Assembly (NCBI GenBank): GCA_947493575.1
Contig: CANLRQ010000005.1
Coordinates: 104,605 to 168,604, forward strand
Direction: 5' to 3'
DNA length: 64,000 nt
Source of the DNA: an uncultured Marinomonas sp.
GTDB lineage: Bacteria; Pseudomonadota; Gammaproteobacteria; Pseudomonadales; Marinomonadaceae
In this document: in pieces, positions 26,263 to 35,684 of the stretch
Position numbering within the stretch: position 1 is the first letter of the stretch
Layout of the letters: every line of letters begins with the position of its first letter
Made by a program: the position numbers and the translations under genes
The notes under the pieces: generated by a model
The model's database searches: none
The model's input: the letters and a program-made list of their open reading frames with translations, nothing else
Told to the model about the DNA's origin: nothing

Positions 26263-27225
26263 ATGATCTTTCCATCAATGACTACCAAGATTAGCTCGCG
26301 CTTTTTTTGCACCTTGTCCTTAACATTTTTTGCCTCATCATCAATGGCTACAAACATCAACGATGATGAGTATTCAACTGCTTTTTATAAGGCTATCAAC
26401 GACAGTTCTCATTCTTCTGCAATAAACACCAGAATGGTACGTATCAGCGAAACCTTATTAAATGCAAACTATCTGGATGGAAGTTTGGGTGAAGGCGCTA
26501 ATGGAAAATACGACAAAGACCCTTTTATTCGCTTTGATGCCTTTGATTGCACAACTTATGTCGAGGCGGTACTTGCAGGTGCTATGTCAGCGTCTACCCA
26601 AGAATTCATGCCTAATTTAATGAAACTTCGCTACAAAAATGGAAATATTTCTTTTGTTGAACGCAATCACTTTCCTAGTGCAGATTGGATTCCTAATAAT
26701 CAAGATAAATTAACGGATATAACGGCTGATATTGCAGGAGACTCACTGTTGATTGCTGAAACAGTTATCGATAAAACAGCTTGGTATAAAAAAATGAATA
26801 AAAGCCGTTTAAACTGCCAAGACAACTCCTCTTTAACCTGTGATTCACAACTGGCTCAATTACAAAATGAAGGAAGTGCGTTTACACCAGAAGCAACTAC
26901 TTTACCTTATGTACCGTTAACAGCAGTGTATTTAGGGATAAACAAAGACTCATGGTCAGACATTAATTACCCACTGTTAGATAGCATTCCCTCAGGAAGC
27001 ATCATTAATATGGTTCGACCAAATTGGAATTTAACCAAATGGATTGGCACCAATATGAATGTGTCCCACCAATCAATTGCCATTAGAAAAGAAGGCCAAT
27101 TGTATCTCCGACATGCAAGCCAAACCCATAAGAAAGTCACGGATGAAGATTTCATTACTTACTTTTCCAAGTATCTAGCAGGCTCTTCTCTTAAAGGGTT
27201 TAATGTTCAAATCCTAAACCCATAA
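26263..27225 (+). CDS. DUF1460 (NlpC/P60-related amidase-like) secreted protein
   Basis: A 320-residue protein; the start could also be Met6 at 26278, since neither has a clear ribosome site. A signal peptide (to about residue 29, SSSMAT) directs export. The DUF1460 domain has the putative nucleophile Cys96 in FDAFDCTTYVEAVLAG and a putative catalytic His in MNVSHQSIAIR, consistent with the family's N-acetylmuramoyl-L-alanine amidase-like fold acting on cell wall or muropeptides. The stop codon is one base from a family B repeat. Confidence 0.85.
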   Translation: MIFPSMTTKISSRFFCTLSLTFFASSSMATNINDDEYSTAFYKAINDSSHSSAINTRMVRISETLLNANYLDGSLGEGANGKYDKDPFIRFDAFDCTTYVEAVLAGAMSASTQEFMPNLMKLRYKNGNISFVERNHFPSADWIPNNQDKLTDITADIAGDSLLIAETVIDKTAWYKKMNKSRLNCQDNSSLTCDSQLAQLQNEGSAFTPEATTLPYVPLTAVYLGINKDSWSDINYPLLDSIPSGSIINMVRPNWNLTKWIGTNMNVSHQSIAIRKEGQLYLRHASQTHKKVTDEDFITYFSKYLAGSSLKGFNVQILNP

Positions 27226-27226
27226 T

Positions 27227-27395
27227 GAGACCTTTGCACGACTATAACGCTTGCTAATACTTTGTTAAAAACAGACTCAAAATGCGCATTTATAACTCAT
27301 AAACTCCGCTTTTTCGTCTGTTTTTGCCTTGTCTATTTTTGTCTTGTCTATTTTTATCTTGTCATGTCATCACTCATGACTTCGTGCAAAGGTTT
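27227..27395. repeat. family B repeat, longest copy
   Basis: A unit of about 169 bases from GAGACCTTTGCACG to CGTGCAAAGGTTTT. Near 27320-27370 it contains a short tandem expansion of TTTTTGTCTTGTCTA type. It lies between the convergent DUF1460 and pqiC genes with about five bases or fewer to either stop codon, so its inverted structure may serve as a terminator for both. Confidence 0.75.
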
Positions 27396-27399
27396 TACA

Positions 27400-27999
27400 T
27401 TATTGTTTATCAAATGTTTTAGCAATGTCATGAGTCATTGGGATAACAACTTGTTCAAACCAATTATTTGCAAGTGTTTGTGTCATTGCAGGATAGCCGT
27501 CTGAGTTTAAGGTATCAGTCACGTCAAACACACGCGACAGCATGACGTCTCCTTCGGGAGAAATAAGTTGCCAACGACCCGCAATGTGAATTACTCCATT
27601 TAAGTCCGCAAAAAAACGGTCTATTTCAATGTCCATTTGAGCAATGGCATAACTTGGAAGTCTTTGCCTAACAAACCATGAGAGATCAGGCAGTGTTTTT
27701 TCAAGCCTTTGTTGGGTCAATCGTGTAAGTTGTTGCGATAATGGCTCTGCCCATAAATTCGTTTGCGAGCGATATACCTTGCCTTCATCAGAAATCAGCA
27801 CAATTTCATTACCCGCTAAATAGTTCGCCACCACTATCGGCATTAATTGCACTGACGCAGCCTGAGTTTCTTCAGATTCAATTTGATAAGTTGCTGTATC
27901 CATTAATAGATATTCATGGCTGGTCTCAACCTGCGTAGCACAACCTGATAAAATAAGACTTCCTATCAAGAGAGAAAAAAACAAACTCTTATTCATCAT
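27400..27999 (-). CDS. pqiC: PqiC-type outer-membrane lipoprotein
   Basis: A 199-residue lipoprotein with lipobox LILSGCA (Cys near 19). It has the DUF330/PqiC fold: PIVVANYLAGNEIVLISDEG, then YAIAQMDIEIDRFF. PqiC anchors the PqiB needle to the outer membrane in lipid transport between the membranes. It is the last gene of pqiABC, about 20 bases after pqiB. Confidence 0.9.
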   Translation of the reverse strand: MMNKSLFFSLLIGSLILSGCATQVETSHEYLLMDTATYQIESEETQAASVQLMPIVVANYLAGNEIVLISDEGKVYRSQTNLWAEPLSQQLTRLTQQRLEKTLPDLSWFVRQRLPSYAIAQMDIEIDRFFADLNGVIHIAGRWQLISPEGDVMLSRVFDVTDTLNSDGYPAMTQTLANNWFEQVVIPMTHDIAKTFDKQ

Positions 28000-28020
28000 A
28001 TTATCAATACACCTTTCAAA

Positions 28021-29664
28021 TTATTGTGCTGCTTTTGGTTGAATATCTATACGTGGCTGACTATCAAAAATCAACGTATTAGGCTTTTCTTTTAACTGCC
28101 TTAGAAGAGGTTGTAACTCATTCAAAGACCGACCTAGAGACACCATATTTTCTCTTAACGGGCGACCTATTTGACCATCGGCTTGATAGGTTTCTAAGGT
28201 TAAGTTTAGTTGCCTCATAACTTCTCCAATGTCTGCAGGTAATTGCTGAGTTTCCGTTTTCTCTAACAGCCCTTCTACACTTTGACTTAAGGATTGCAAT
28301 TGGCGCAAGGTCTCATTGGCTTCTTCCATCGTTCGACCAAGTTGCTCAAATGTTTGTTTAAGCGGAACTTCGGAGAAGGTATCAAGTAAATTAGACACCT
28401 TACCGCTGATGTCTGCCAAAGAATCAGGCCCTGTGGGGAACACATCATAACCAGCAAATTCTCTCATCTGCGGCGGTGGCGGATTATCCATAAAATCCAA
28501 GCTGATTACCCGCGCAGCATTGAGATAATTACCAATAACCAAGGTAGCTCTTAAACCTTGTTCAATTCTCTCATCCAATAACGCTTCCCATGATTCTACC
28601 GATTTTTCACCTGGAACTGACCAATCATGCAAACGCTGGGGCTCAATTCTTGCTAAAACAGGGATAACCGGTCGATCAAGCGAAGTCATGGCTTCCATTG
28701 GAATGTCTGTAATTGGCATTTCTATCACAGTACCAATTCGCACGCCTCGAAATTCCACATCCGCACCCACAGCCAAACCACTGACATTGGAATCAAACAA
28801 GAACAAATATTCTATGGTTTGATTATAAATATTGTTATCCGCTTCTTCTTTCGATGAAAATAAACGGAATGACGCTAAATCGTTTACGCTTTCTCCGGCA
28901 ATTTTATCCTTTCCTAAACCAAACGAAATGCCACCAGATAAGAAAGTATCAAGCGAGTCTAATTTGACTTCAAAACCTTGAACAGAACTCTTAAAAGACA
29001 ACCCTGGTGTTATCCAAAACTGCACAGCATCATTGACTAAAGCATCATAAGGCGGTTCTACTACTATTCGATAAGTGATCAGCCCTGATCCGGTCTCAAA
29101 GCCAACTTCTTCAACATAACCAACTTCATAGCCACGAAAGTGCACCAAGGTCCCAACATCCAATTTTGACGCTTCATCACTGCGTAATAATATTCGAATA
29201 CCTTCTTTCTTCGTTGAAAGCGGGGGTTGGCTAAGTAACTCAAATTCATCACTTTCTTCACCTTCTTGCCCCGGAGACATATCTATATATGCACCAGATA
29301 ACAATGTACTTAAACCACTCACACCTTCTTTGCCAATACGCGGCTTAACTACCCAAAACTTTGCGTCGTCTTTGAGCATTTCCTGCGTATCTTGATTCAT
29401 TCGAACGCTAATAATCGCTTTGTCGTAATCACTACTTAATCGAATGTCTATTACTTTACCTACATCGACATTACGCGCTTTTAATTTGGTTTGCCCTGCT
29501 TCTAGCCCTTCGGCATTCGAAGCCATCAACGTAATAACAGGTCCTTGACTGGCCCAATTTTGATATAGCATCCAGCCAGCCACTATCAAAGCGACTAATG
29601 GAACTAACCAGATAGAGTTAAAATGCACTCGTCTCAGACTCACTACACTCTTGTTTTCACCCAT
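28021..29664 (-). CDS. pqiB: PqiB, MCE-domain intermembrane transport protein
   Basis: A 547-residue protein with one N-terminal membrane anchor (VPLVALIVAGWMLYQNW) and three MCE domains (starting near SNAEGLEAGQTKLKARNVDV, EASKLDVGTLVHFRGYEVG and GLAVGADVEFRGVRIG), followed by a long C-terminal coiled segment (EQLGRTMEEANETLRQLQSL). Such proteins form a tube across the periplasm that carries lipids. The gene overlaps pqiA by eight bases. Confidence 0.95.
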   Translation of the reverse strand: MGENKSVVSLRRVHFNSIWLVPLVALIVAGWMLYQNWASQGPVITLMASNAEGLEAGQTKLKARNVDVGKVIDIRLSSDYDKAIISVRMNQDTQEMLKDDAKFWVVKPRIGKEGVSGLSTLLSGAYIDMSPGQEGEESDEFELLSQPPLSTKKEGIRILLRSDEASKLDVGTLVHFRGYEVGYVEEVGFETGSGLITYRIVVEPPYDALVNDAVQFWITPGLSFKSSVQGFEVKLDSLDTFLSGGISFGLGKDKIAGESVNDLASFRLFSSKEEADNNIYNQTIEYLFLFDSNVSGLAVGADVEFRGVRIGTVIEMPITDIPMEAMTSLDRPVIPVLARIEPQRLHDWSVPGEKSVESWEALLDERIEQGLRATLVIGNYLNAARVISLDFMDNPPPPQMREFAGYDVFPTGPDSLADISGKVSNLLDTFSEVPLKQTFEQLGRTMEEANETLRQLQSLSQSVEGLLEKTETQQLPADIGEVMRQLNLTLETYQADGQIGRPLRENMVSLGRSLNELQPLLRQLKEKPNTLIFDSQPRIDIQPKAAQ

Positions 29665-30940
29665 TACTCTTTTCCTCTAGGAGAAGGTCTGATACGACTC
29701 TATTTTCATTATCCCACAATAATCTAGGATCAAATGACCGTGCGGCCAGCATAGTTAAAATTACCACAGCAGCAAATGACAACACCGCAGGGCCCGGAGA
29801 AATAGCGATCAGATTTCCCATCTGTACCAACCCTGTCAGAACTGCCACCACAAAAATGTCTATCATGGACCAACGCCCCACAATTTCAGTAATACGATAC
29901 AACTTGATCTTTGGTAATGTTTCTCTTTCAGTTGGATAAGCGCATTGCCAACAAAGCCAACTTAATGACAAAATTTTCGCTAAAGGAATAACAACACTCG
30001 CAAAAAAGATCACCATTGCAACCGGATACGAACCTAAAGACCAAAGTAACAACACCCCTTCCATAATGGAAGAAGGCTCCTCTCCACCAATAAAGGTGGT
30101 GTGCATTATAGGGAAAACATTTGCAGGGATAAACATAATCACAGCCGCAATTAAAAAGGCAATCGTCGCTATCAAACTTTTTGGATGTCGTGTATGAATT
30201 GAATGACCGCAACGGCTGCAATGATGAGCTGTATCCGGATGGGTAGCACCACAAAAATGGCAGCCAATGAGACCTTGTTGGCTTGCCTGTTTCGGCGGTA
30301 GATCAATATGATGTTGCGGTGCTTGTCCTACAACCTGATTCCAAAGCCAGCGTCGATCAAGCAAGGACACCGTTTTTAACAACAAAAGGACATACGCACA
30401 AAAGGCCCAAAACGATAACCCTAATTGAATATCTGCCATACTATTCATTTTGACTAAGGCAACCAAGATACCGACTAGAAAAACATCGACCATTAACCAA
30501 GGTTGAATGACAACAACCCATCGGGTGAGGTAGCATTTTGTCGCTAAACCAATATAAGGTTTGTTAAAAGACCAAACGAGTATTAAAACTGTTACTAAAT
30601 ACGCAATGGGGAAAACAAAAATAGCCAAACTAACCAGTATGCTTAAAACCAAATAATCTTGGATAATCAATATACTAACAATGTTATATAAAGTCACACT
30701 GCGTTCAGCACCATTATTAGAAAAGCCTAGAAAGGGAAATAACAGAGCAAAAAAGAACATTAGCAAGGATGAAAAGCCCGTGCCAAAGATATGCTTTTCT
30801 ACATGTTCTCGAAAACTCAGTAAAGTATGTCCACAACGCTCACATACAAAACGCTCGCCTCGTTTAAGCGGAGGAATAGTGTGGACTAAATCACATACAT
30901 CACAAGCAGTTACATTTTCTTGGAATACCAATGACTCCAT
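29657..30940 (-). CDS. pqiA: PqiA inner-membrane protein
   Basis: A 427-residue protein with two zinc-ribbon plus four-helix units. The first ribbon is CDVCDLVHTIPPLKRGERFV followed by CERCGH, the second CHFCGATHPDT with CSRCGHSIHTRHPKS. PqiA is the inner-membrane partner of the PqiB tube. It is the first gene of the pqiABC operon. In E. coli the operon is induced by paraquat through SoxRS; no SoxR box was looked for in detail here. Confidence 0.95.
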   Translation of the reverse strand: MESLVFQENVTACDVCDLVHTIPPLKRGERFVCERCGHTLLSFREHVEKHIFGTGFSSLLMFFFALLFPFLGFSNNGAERSVTLYNIVSILIIQDYLVLSILVSLAIFVFPIAYLVTVLILVWSFNKPYIGLATKCYLTRWVVVIQPWLMVDVFLVGILVALVKMNSMADIQLGLSFWAFCAYVLLLLKTVSLLDRRWLWNQVVGQAPQHHIDLPPKQASQQGLIGCHFCGATHPDTAHHCSRCGHSIHTRHPKSLIATIAFLIAAVIMFIPANVFPIMHTTFIGGEEPSSIMEGVLLLWSLGSYPVAMVIFFASVVIPLAKILSLSWLCWQCAYPTERETLPKIKLYRITEIVGRWSMIDIFVVAVLTGLVQMGNLIAISPGPAVLSFAAVVILTMLAARSFDPRLLWDNENRVVSDLLLEEKSNG

Positions 30941-31074
30941 ATTTCCTCAACATCAAGAAAAGCAGTTTCCTTTATATAACACGCTTATATTACAATCAAT
31001 CAAGTTATCTAAGATATTAAAAATACGACACTTTTAACATATAAATCGAAGAGCAACAGGACAAATAAGAACAA

Positions 31075-31113
31075 AACAACCACTAAATGCCACGGACTCA
31101 TTTAGTGGTTGTT
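31075..31113 (-). terminator. rho-independent terminator of the TraF_2-family gene
   Basis: A 15-base perfect stem, AACAACCACTAAATG with CATTTAGTGGTTGTT, followed on the minus strand by TTGTTCTTATTT. It lies about 45 bases after the stop codon at 31158. Confidence 0.82.
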
Positions 31114-31157
31114 GATGATAATAGAGAAACATTATCCTCTATCGGTGAAATTACCAA

Positions 31158-32435
31158 TTAAAAAGCTGAATCATAACTCAACGCCAGAAAACCGCCTCTT
31201 GGAATTTCATCGCCGTCTTCATCTTTTACCTTGTCTAAAGCAACGGCTAGATCAACATTAAAGCGCTTAAATAGCGTTACGCCAAATGAAGCGTAATCCA
31301 ATTCTGTACCCGCCATGTTTTTACGATAGCCACCTCTAATTCCCGGAATAATATTAGAATCACCAAAGTAGGATACTGACATAGCTGCCCACTGATAATC
31401 ATCACCGACCACATCCTTGACGTCATTAACATCATAGGACACACCTAATGTGACTTTTTTATCTTCCGTAGACACTGCAAAATCCGCTGTGGTTTGCATT
31501 TCCATAATGTACTTATCCGTTTCCTTCAGCATGCCTGAAGCAATTAATCGAGCAGCAGCTGCACAGCTCTCAGACAAACAGCTAGTATTGAACAATGCAT
31601 TATCAAATTCTGGCTCATTAATATTTGCAAGCGTTATCCCAACTTGATAGTTGTTAGACACCCACACAGCACCAATATCAATACCAACACCACTACTGCT
31701 CACAGCATCATCGGATAATGAATCAGAAATAGCATCACTCACTTCACTACTGTCATCACTTAAAGATGCGACCGCTCGACCTACTGAAAGCTGATGAACA
31801 TTTGCCTTGGCACCCGCTACAAGCATCCCATTCGAGTTTTCCCAAACTGATTGACTGTAGCCAAAGCCCACTTGCAAATCGGTAGCTGTTCTCGCAATAA
31901 AAGACGAATCCGTCGTTAAATCTGTACCAACAATTCTAATCTCATCCGATAAAACATTTCCCAAAGCCACAGCAGATAAACTCGCATCTAACATAAATGC
32001 ACCTTTATCTGATGTCTTATAAATAACAGGCATAAAAGGGATCTGCATTCCAAGAGAAGTTTTTACATATGCCGTTTCGCCAATGTCATTTATAATAGCG
32101 TTCGCTTGGTCTAATGCTACTTGAGCGGATGCAACGCTAGAGTAAGAAGCATCAACTAAGTCTTCTAGCTTATCTGTTTGATCTACCAAATCACTCACAT
32201 CCCCCATTTCCACCCCAATGCTAACTGGACCAAGAATACCAAAGCGAAAAGAGTCATCTTCTTGCTGGTTTATCATTAGATAAGGCGCTGCTGGATTACT
32301 TAATGATGTTGATAAAGCTCGTTGATTTGGTGCGCTACTTAAGGTGAATGCAGAACCAATAGGCTGGTAAACAGGAGTTGCTGAAATAGCTGCAGCACTC
32401 AACAAACAACATGGAAGAAAAATTAGCTTATTCAT
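31158..32435 (-). CDS. TraF_2-family (PF13729-like) outer-membrane barrel protein
   Basis: A 425-residue protein with a signal peptide (to about residue 19, AAISATP) and a layout seen in proteins often annotated as conjugal transfer TraF: SAFTLSSAPNQRALSTSLSN with NPAAPYLM, a coiled insertion near 80-115, and many amphipathic strands ending in LALSYDSAF, a C-terminal aromatic residue. No conjugation genes are present, so the transfer name is misleading; an FadL-like barrel of unknown cargo is more likely. Confidence 0.78.
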   Translation of the reverse strand: MNKLIFLPCCLLSAAAISATPVYQPIGSAFTLSSAPNQRALSTSLSNPAAPYLMINQQEDDSFRFGILGPVSIGVEMGDVSDLVDQTDKLEDLVDASYSSVASAQVALDQANAIINDIGETAYVKTSLGMQIPFMPVIYKTSDKGAFMLDASLSAVALGNVLSDEIRIVGTDLTTDSSFIARTATDLQVGFGYSQSVWENSNGMLVAGAKANVHQLSVGRAVASLSDDSSEVSDAISDSLSDDAVSSSGVGIDIGAVWVSNNYQVGITLANINEPEFDNALFNTSCLSESCAAAARLIASGMLKETDKYIMEMQTTADFAVSTEDKKVTLGVSYDVNDVKDVVGDDYQWAAMSVSYFGDSNIIPGIRGGYRKNMAGTELDYASFGVTLFKRFNVDLAVALDKVKDEDGDEIPRGGFLALSYDSAF

Positions 32436-32524
32436 ATAGGCGTCCTTTAGATAAAAAATGTTTCAGGTAAATAATAAAACGATTTTTTAAAAATAGATAA
32501 GTAAATATGAAGTGTATATATAAT

Positions 32525-32632
32525 GAGACATCAGCATAACTCTCATTTTTCCAAAAATGGGAAAACTACCTTTTGATTTTATTAATGTTTTTTAGACTGA
32601 AAAATCAATTTACCGAATTATGCTGAGGTCTC
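32525..32632. repeat. family C inverted repeat
   Basis: A 108-base unit bounded by GAGACATCAGCATAA and TTATGCTGAGGTCTC, a 15-base inverted repeat with one mismatch. It lies in the 640-base gap upstream of the TraF_2-family gene and the DUF4212 gene. The first five bases (GAGAC) are shared with family B ends. Confidence 0.62.
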
Positions 32633-32639
32633 TTAATAT

Positions 32640-33060
32640 TAAGACCAACTCCAAATAAAGCATTTGAATAGGCCTGCCAATGGAAGGTGCAAGTAAGCTT
32701 ACTAAATAGAACAACTAGTCTACTCGATGCTCGCGGAGTAATGGGTACGAATAAACACTCTACTTTTAACCGATTAATAGTTTGTTAAAAAAGGCTTAAA
32801 ACTCTCATTTATAGCTCGTAACTTCCTGAAAAGGTCTTTTTAAAACTAATATAAAAAGACATCCCAGCATAACCAAGCCATCTACGACTAAAGTGTAATT
32901 GGAGGCCCAAAGAAAAATTGTTAGCCTATAAAAATAATATTGCCGTTTATTTTTTAACCCAATAACGACTTTATTTAATAATTTTGGTGTACAAATACTT
33001 TTTTCACCAAAACCCTCAATTCCTAACTATAAAAACAACTAAGTTGCTAATTCAGCACTG
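32640..33060. other. gene-free interval with degenerate repeat traces
   Basis: AT-rich sequence upstream of the DUF4212/symporter genes. A trace of the family B right half (TAGTTTGTTAAAAAAGGC and CTCATTTATAGCTCGTAACT) lies at about 32775-32825, and a family A-like GGTACGAATAA is near 32744. The promoter of the symporter operon should lie in the last 150 bases; CrbR-type sites may be there, but I cannot place them. Confidence 0.4.
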
Positions 33061-33074
33061 AAAAGGAGTAATTA

Positions 33075-33326
33075 GTGGATAAACATCCTTCATATTGGCA
33101 GGCTAACCTGCGCATTATCGCCACAAGCCTAATTATTTGGTTTGTCGTATCTTATGGCTTTGGCTTAATTTTAGTCGAACCATTAAACACAATTAAAATT
33201 GGTGGTTATAAACTCGGATTCTGGTTTGCCCAGCAAGGCTCCATTGTTACTTTCGTTGCTTTAGTTTTCTGGTATTCATTCAAAATGAACCAGTTGGATA
33301 AAGAATACGGCATTGAGGAGTCTTAA
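33075..33326 (+). CDS. DUF4212 small subunit of sodium/solute symporter
   Basis: An 83-residue membrane protein with two hydrophobic segments (about 12-34 and 50-70), starting with GTG after AAAAGGAG. DUF4212 proteins are encoded next to and work with VC_2705-type symporters. The next gene starts two bases after the stop codon, so the two form one unit. Confidence 0.92.
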   Translation: MDKHPSYWQANLRIIATSLIIWFVVSYGFGLILVEPLNTIKIGGYKLGFWFAQQGSIVTFVALVFWYSFKMNQLDKEYGIEES

Positions 33327-33328
33327 TA

Positions 33329-35068
33329 ATGGATGAATTAAAACTATATACTTACATCGCTGTTTTTGGATCCTTTGGCTTGTATTTCGCCATTGCTTGG
33401 TTGGCGCGTGCAGGTTCAACTGAAGAGTTTTATGTCGCTGGTGGTGGTGTGGGCCCCATACAAAATGGCATGGCTATTGGCGCCGATTGGATGAGTGCTG
33501 CATCATTTATTTCTATGGCCGGTTTAATTGCCTTTCTTGGATACGGTGGTTCAGTATTCTTAATGGGGTGGACAGGAGGTTACGTATTACTGGCAATGCT
33601 GTTAGCGCCATACATGCGTAAACATGGTAAATTTACCGTACCTGAGTTTATTTCAGATCGTTACTATTCAAAATCAGCCCGTATTGTAGCGGTTATTTGT
33701 CTTATCATAGCCTCACTGACCTACATTATTGGCCAGATGAAAGGTGTCGGTGTTGCCTTCTCTCGATTCTTAGAAGTAGATTATGGTTTAGGACTTGGCA
33801 TTGGCATGGGAGTAGTTTGGGTATACGCAGTACTTGGCGGAATGAAAGGTATTACTTACACACAAATCGCTCAGTATGTGGTGCTAATTTTTGCCTATAC
33901 CATTCCGGCTATTTTCATTTCAATGCAACTAACAGGTAACCCTATCCCTCAGCTAGGTTTAGGCAGCACTTTGGCTGACGGTAGCGGCATGTATTTACTC
34001 GATAAACTAGATATGGTTGTAACTGATCTAGGTTTTAAGGAATACACTACTGGACAGCTAGGTAGTAACGCCAACATGATAGCCTACACTCTATCATTAA
34101 TGATAGGTACAGCAGGCCTGCCTCACGTTATCATGAGATTCTTTACTGTGTCTTCTGTAAAAGCAGCACGCACATCTGCCGGTTATGCGCTAGTCTTCAT
34201 CGCTTTACTGTACACAGTAGCTCCTGCCGTTGGCGCGATGGCTCGTCTTAATTTGATGAGCACCATTGAACCTACTGCTGGTGAAAACTTAGTATATGAA
34301 GAGCGCCCACAATGGTTTAAAGACTGGGAAAAAACAGGCTTACTACAGTTTGAAGATAAAAACAACGACGGTAAGATTCAGTACACCTCCGACAAAGCCA
34401 CTAATGAAATGGTAAAAGTTGACCGTGACATTATGGTATTAGCTAACCCAGCTATTGCAAACTTACCTAACTGGGTTATCGCGTTAGTAGCAGCAGGCGG
34501 CTTGGCGGCAGCACTTTCCACAGCTGCAGGTTTGCTGTTAGCCATCTCATCATCTATCTCTCACGATTTGATGAAAGGAGTACTGACTCCTGACCTCTCA
34601 GAGAAAAGCGAGCTGCTTGCAGGGCGAATATCGATGACAGTAGCAATATTGATTTCAGGCTACTTAGGGCTGAACCCACCTGGTTTTGCTGCTGGAACAG
34701 TCGCTTTAGCCTTTGGCTTGGCGGCGGCCTCTATATTCCCAGCATTAATGATGGGCATATTCTCACGCAAGATGAGCGGCACAGCGGCTATCTGGGGTAT
34801 GTGCTCAGGCCTCGGTGTTACTATGTTGTACGTGTTCATGCACAAAGGTATCATGTTTATCCCTGGCACTTCGTTCCTAGGCGGTTTAGAACCAAATTGG
34901 TTCTTTGGCATTTCACCCAATGCCTTTGGCGCGGTCGGAGCCGTAATTAACTTCGCAGTCGCTTTTGTGGCCTGCAGAGTCACTGGACCTGCACCTCTTG
35001 AAATTCAAGAGATGGTTGATAATTTCAGAACGCCAGCAGGAGGAGTAAGCGCAGCCCATGATCATTAA
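33329..35068 (+). CDS. sodium/solute symporter, VC_2705/ActP-like
   Basis: A 579-residue SSS-family transporter with about 13-14 membrane segments. GGVGPIQNGMAIGADWMSAAS near residue 40, in broken form, and the later FMHKGIMFIPGT region fit the acetate-permease-like branch. A hydrophilic loop near 330-365 holds DKNNDGKIQY, an EF-hand-like loop starting near residue 343. Together with the DUF4212 subunit and the CrbS-like kinase downstream, acetate or another short-chain carboxylate is the likely substrate. A terminator follows at 35084. Confidence 0.92.
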   Translation: MDELKLYTYIAVFGSFGLYFAIAWLARAGSTEEFYVAGGGVGPIQNGMAIGADWMSAASFISMAGLIAFLGYGGSVFLMGWTGGYVLLAMLLAPYMRKHGKFTVPEFISDRYYSKSARIVAVICLIIASLTYIIGQMKGVGVAFSRFLEVDYGLGLGIGMGVVWVYAVLGGMKGITYTQIAQYVVLIFAYTIPAIFISMQLTGNPIPQLGLGSTLADGSGMYLLDKLDMVVTDLGFKEYTTGQLGSNANMIAYTLSLMIGTAGLPHVIMRFFTVSSVKAARTSAGYALVFIALLYTVAPAVGAMARLNLMSTIEPTAGENLVYEERPQWFKDWEKTGLLQFEDKNNDGKIQYTSDKATNEMVKVDRDIMVLANPAIANLPNWVIALVAAGGLAAALSTAAGLLLAISSSISHDLMKGVLTPDLSEKSELLAGRISMTVAILISGYLGLNPPGFAAGTVALAFGLAAASIFPALMMGIFSRKMSGTAAIWGMCSGLGVTMLYVFMHKGIMFIPGTSFLGGLEPNWFFGISPNAFGAVGAVINFAVAFVACRVTGPAPLEIQEMVDNFRTPAGGVSAAHDH

Positions 35069-35083
35069 TAAGCAGTGATTACT

Positions 35084-35116
35084 AATAGGCCTCTCCCACC
35101 GGGAAGGCCTATTTTT
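35084..35116 (+). terminator. rho-independent terminator after the symporter gene
   Basis: AATAGGCCT pairs with AGGCCTATT and is followed by TTTAA. It separates the symporter pair from the genes at 35212 and 35685. Confidence 0.78.
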
Positions 35117-35211
35117 AAGGGGACGTGATTAGGCAAAAAAATCTACATATTTAAAGCCATATCTGAGATTCAAAGCAAACTCAATCCTAATAAACATAAT
35201 GAGTACAAACT

Positions 35212-35649
35212 GTGAATAAACATACAAAAATAGCCATTTTGATAGCTCCTATATTATCTGTATTGGGATTTGCAGTGACGGATATGTATAAAGAACATCA
35301 AGCATCAGAAAAACGGGTTTTTGTGATGGAAGTACAAGATCAATGCGATATTCACGCTGGTAAATGCATATTAAAATCCAATGAGTTTTTATTAAGTTTT
35401 TCCAACGACAACGGCGAAACCGTTATAAATTCAACTTATCCACTAGATACAGCAACACTGTTTATTGTAGATAATGAAAACCAAGTCTCACCGCACCCTC
35501 TAGGAATGTTAGCAAGTCCATACTACTGGAAGGCCAAGACAGAGTTAGAGAAATTACTTTCCAGTAGCGGAGCACATCAAAAACTGAGAATTATCGCCAA
35601 TATTAAAGGCGGGTCATACATTGGTGAGTTTACAAGCACAACTCAATAA
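35212..35649 (+). CDS. hypothetical membrane-anchored protein next to CrbS
   Basis: A 145-residue protein starting with GTG. The N-terminal hydrophobic stretch (about 7-23) is a signal anchor; the rest is probably periplasmic, with two cysteines in QDQCDIHAGKCILKS that could form a disulphide. I do not recognise a family. It lies 35 bases upstream of the CrbS-like kinase on the same strand and after the symporter terminator, so it is likely cotranscribed with the kinase. It might modulate the sensor. The ribosome site is weak. Confidence 0.7.
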   Translation: MNKHTKIAILIAPILSVLGFAVTDMYKEHQASEKRVFVMEVQDQCDIHAGKCILKSNEFLLSFSNDNGETVINSTYPLDTATLFIVDNENQVSPHPLGMLASPYYWKAKTELEKLLSSSGAHQKLRIIANIKGGSYIGEFTSTTQ

Positions 35650-35684
35650 GACACTATTTGCACAACTCAACATAGAGCGTTTAG

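Noticed and set aside
1661..27395. CRISPR array formed by the repeated units
   Set aside because: Copies are kilobases apart, vary in length, have inverted ends and no regular spacers; no cas genes were seen.
31158..32435. Conjugal transfer role implied by the TraF name
   Set aside because: No other conjugation genes are present and the protein reads as an outer-membrane barrel.
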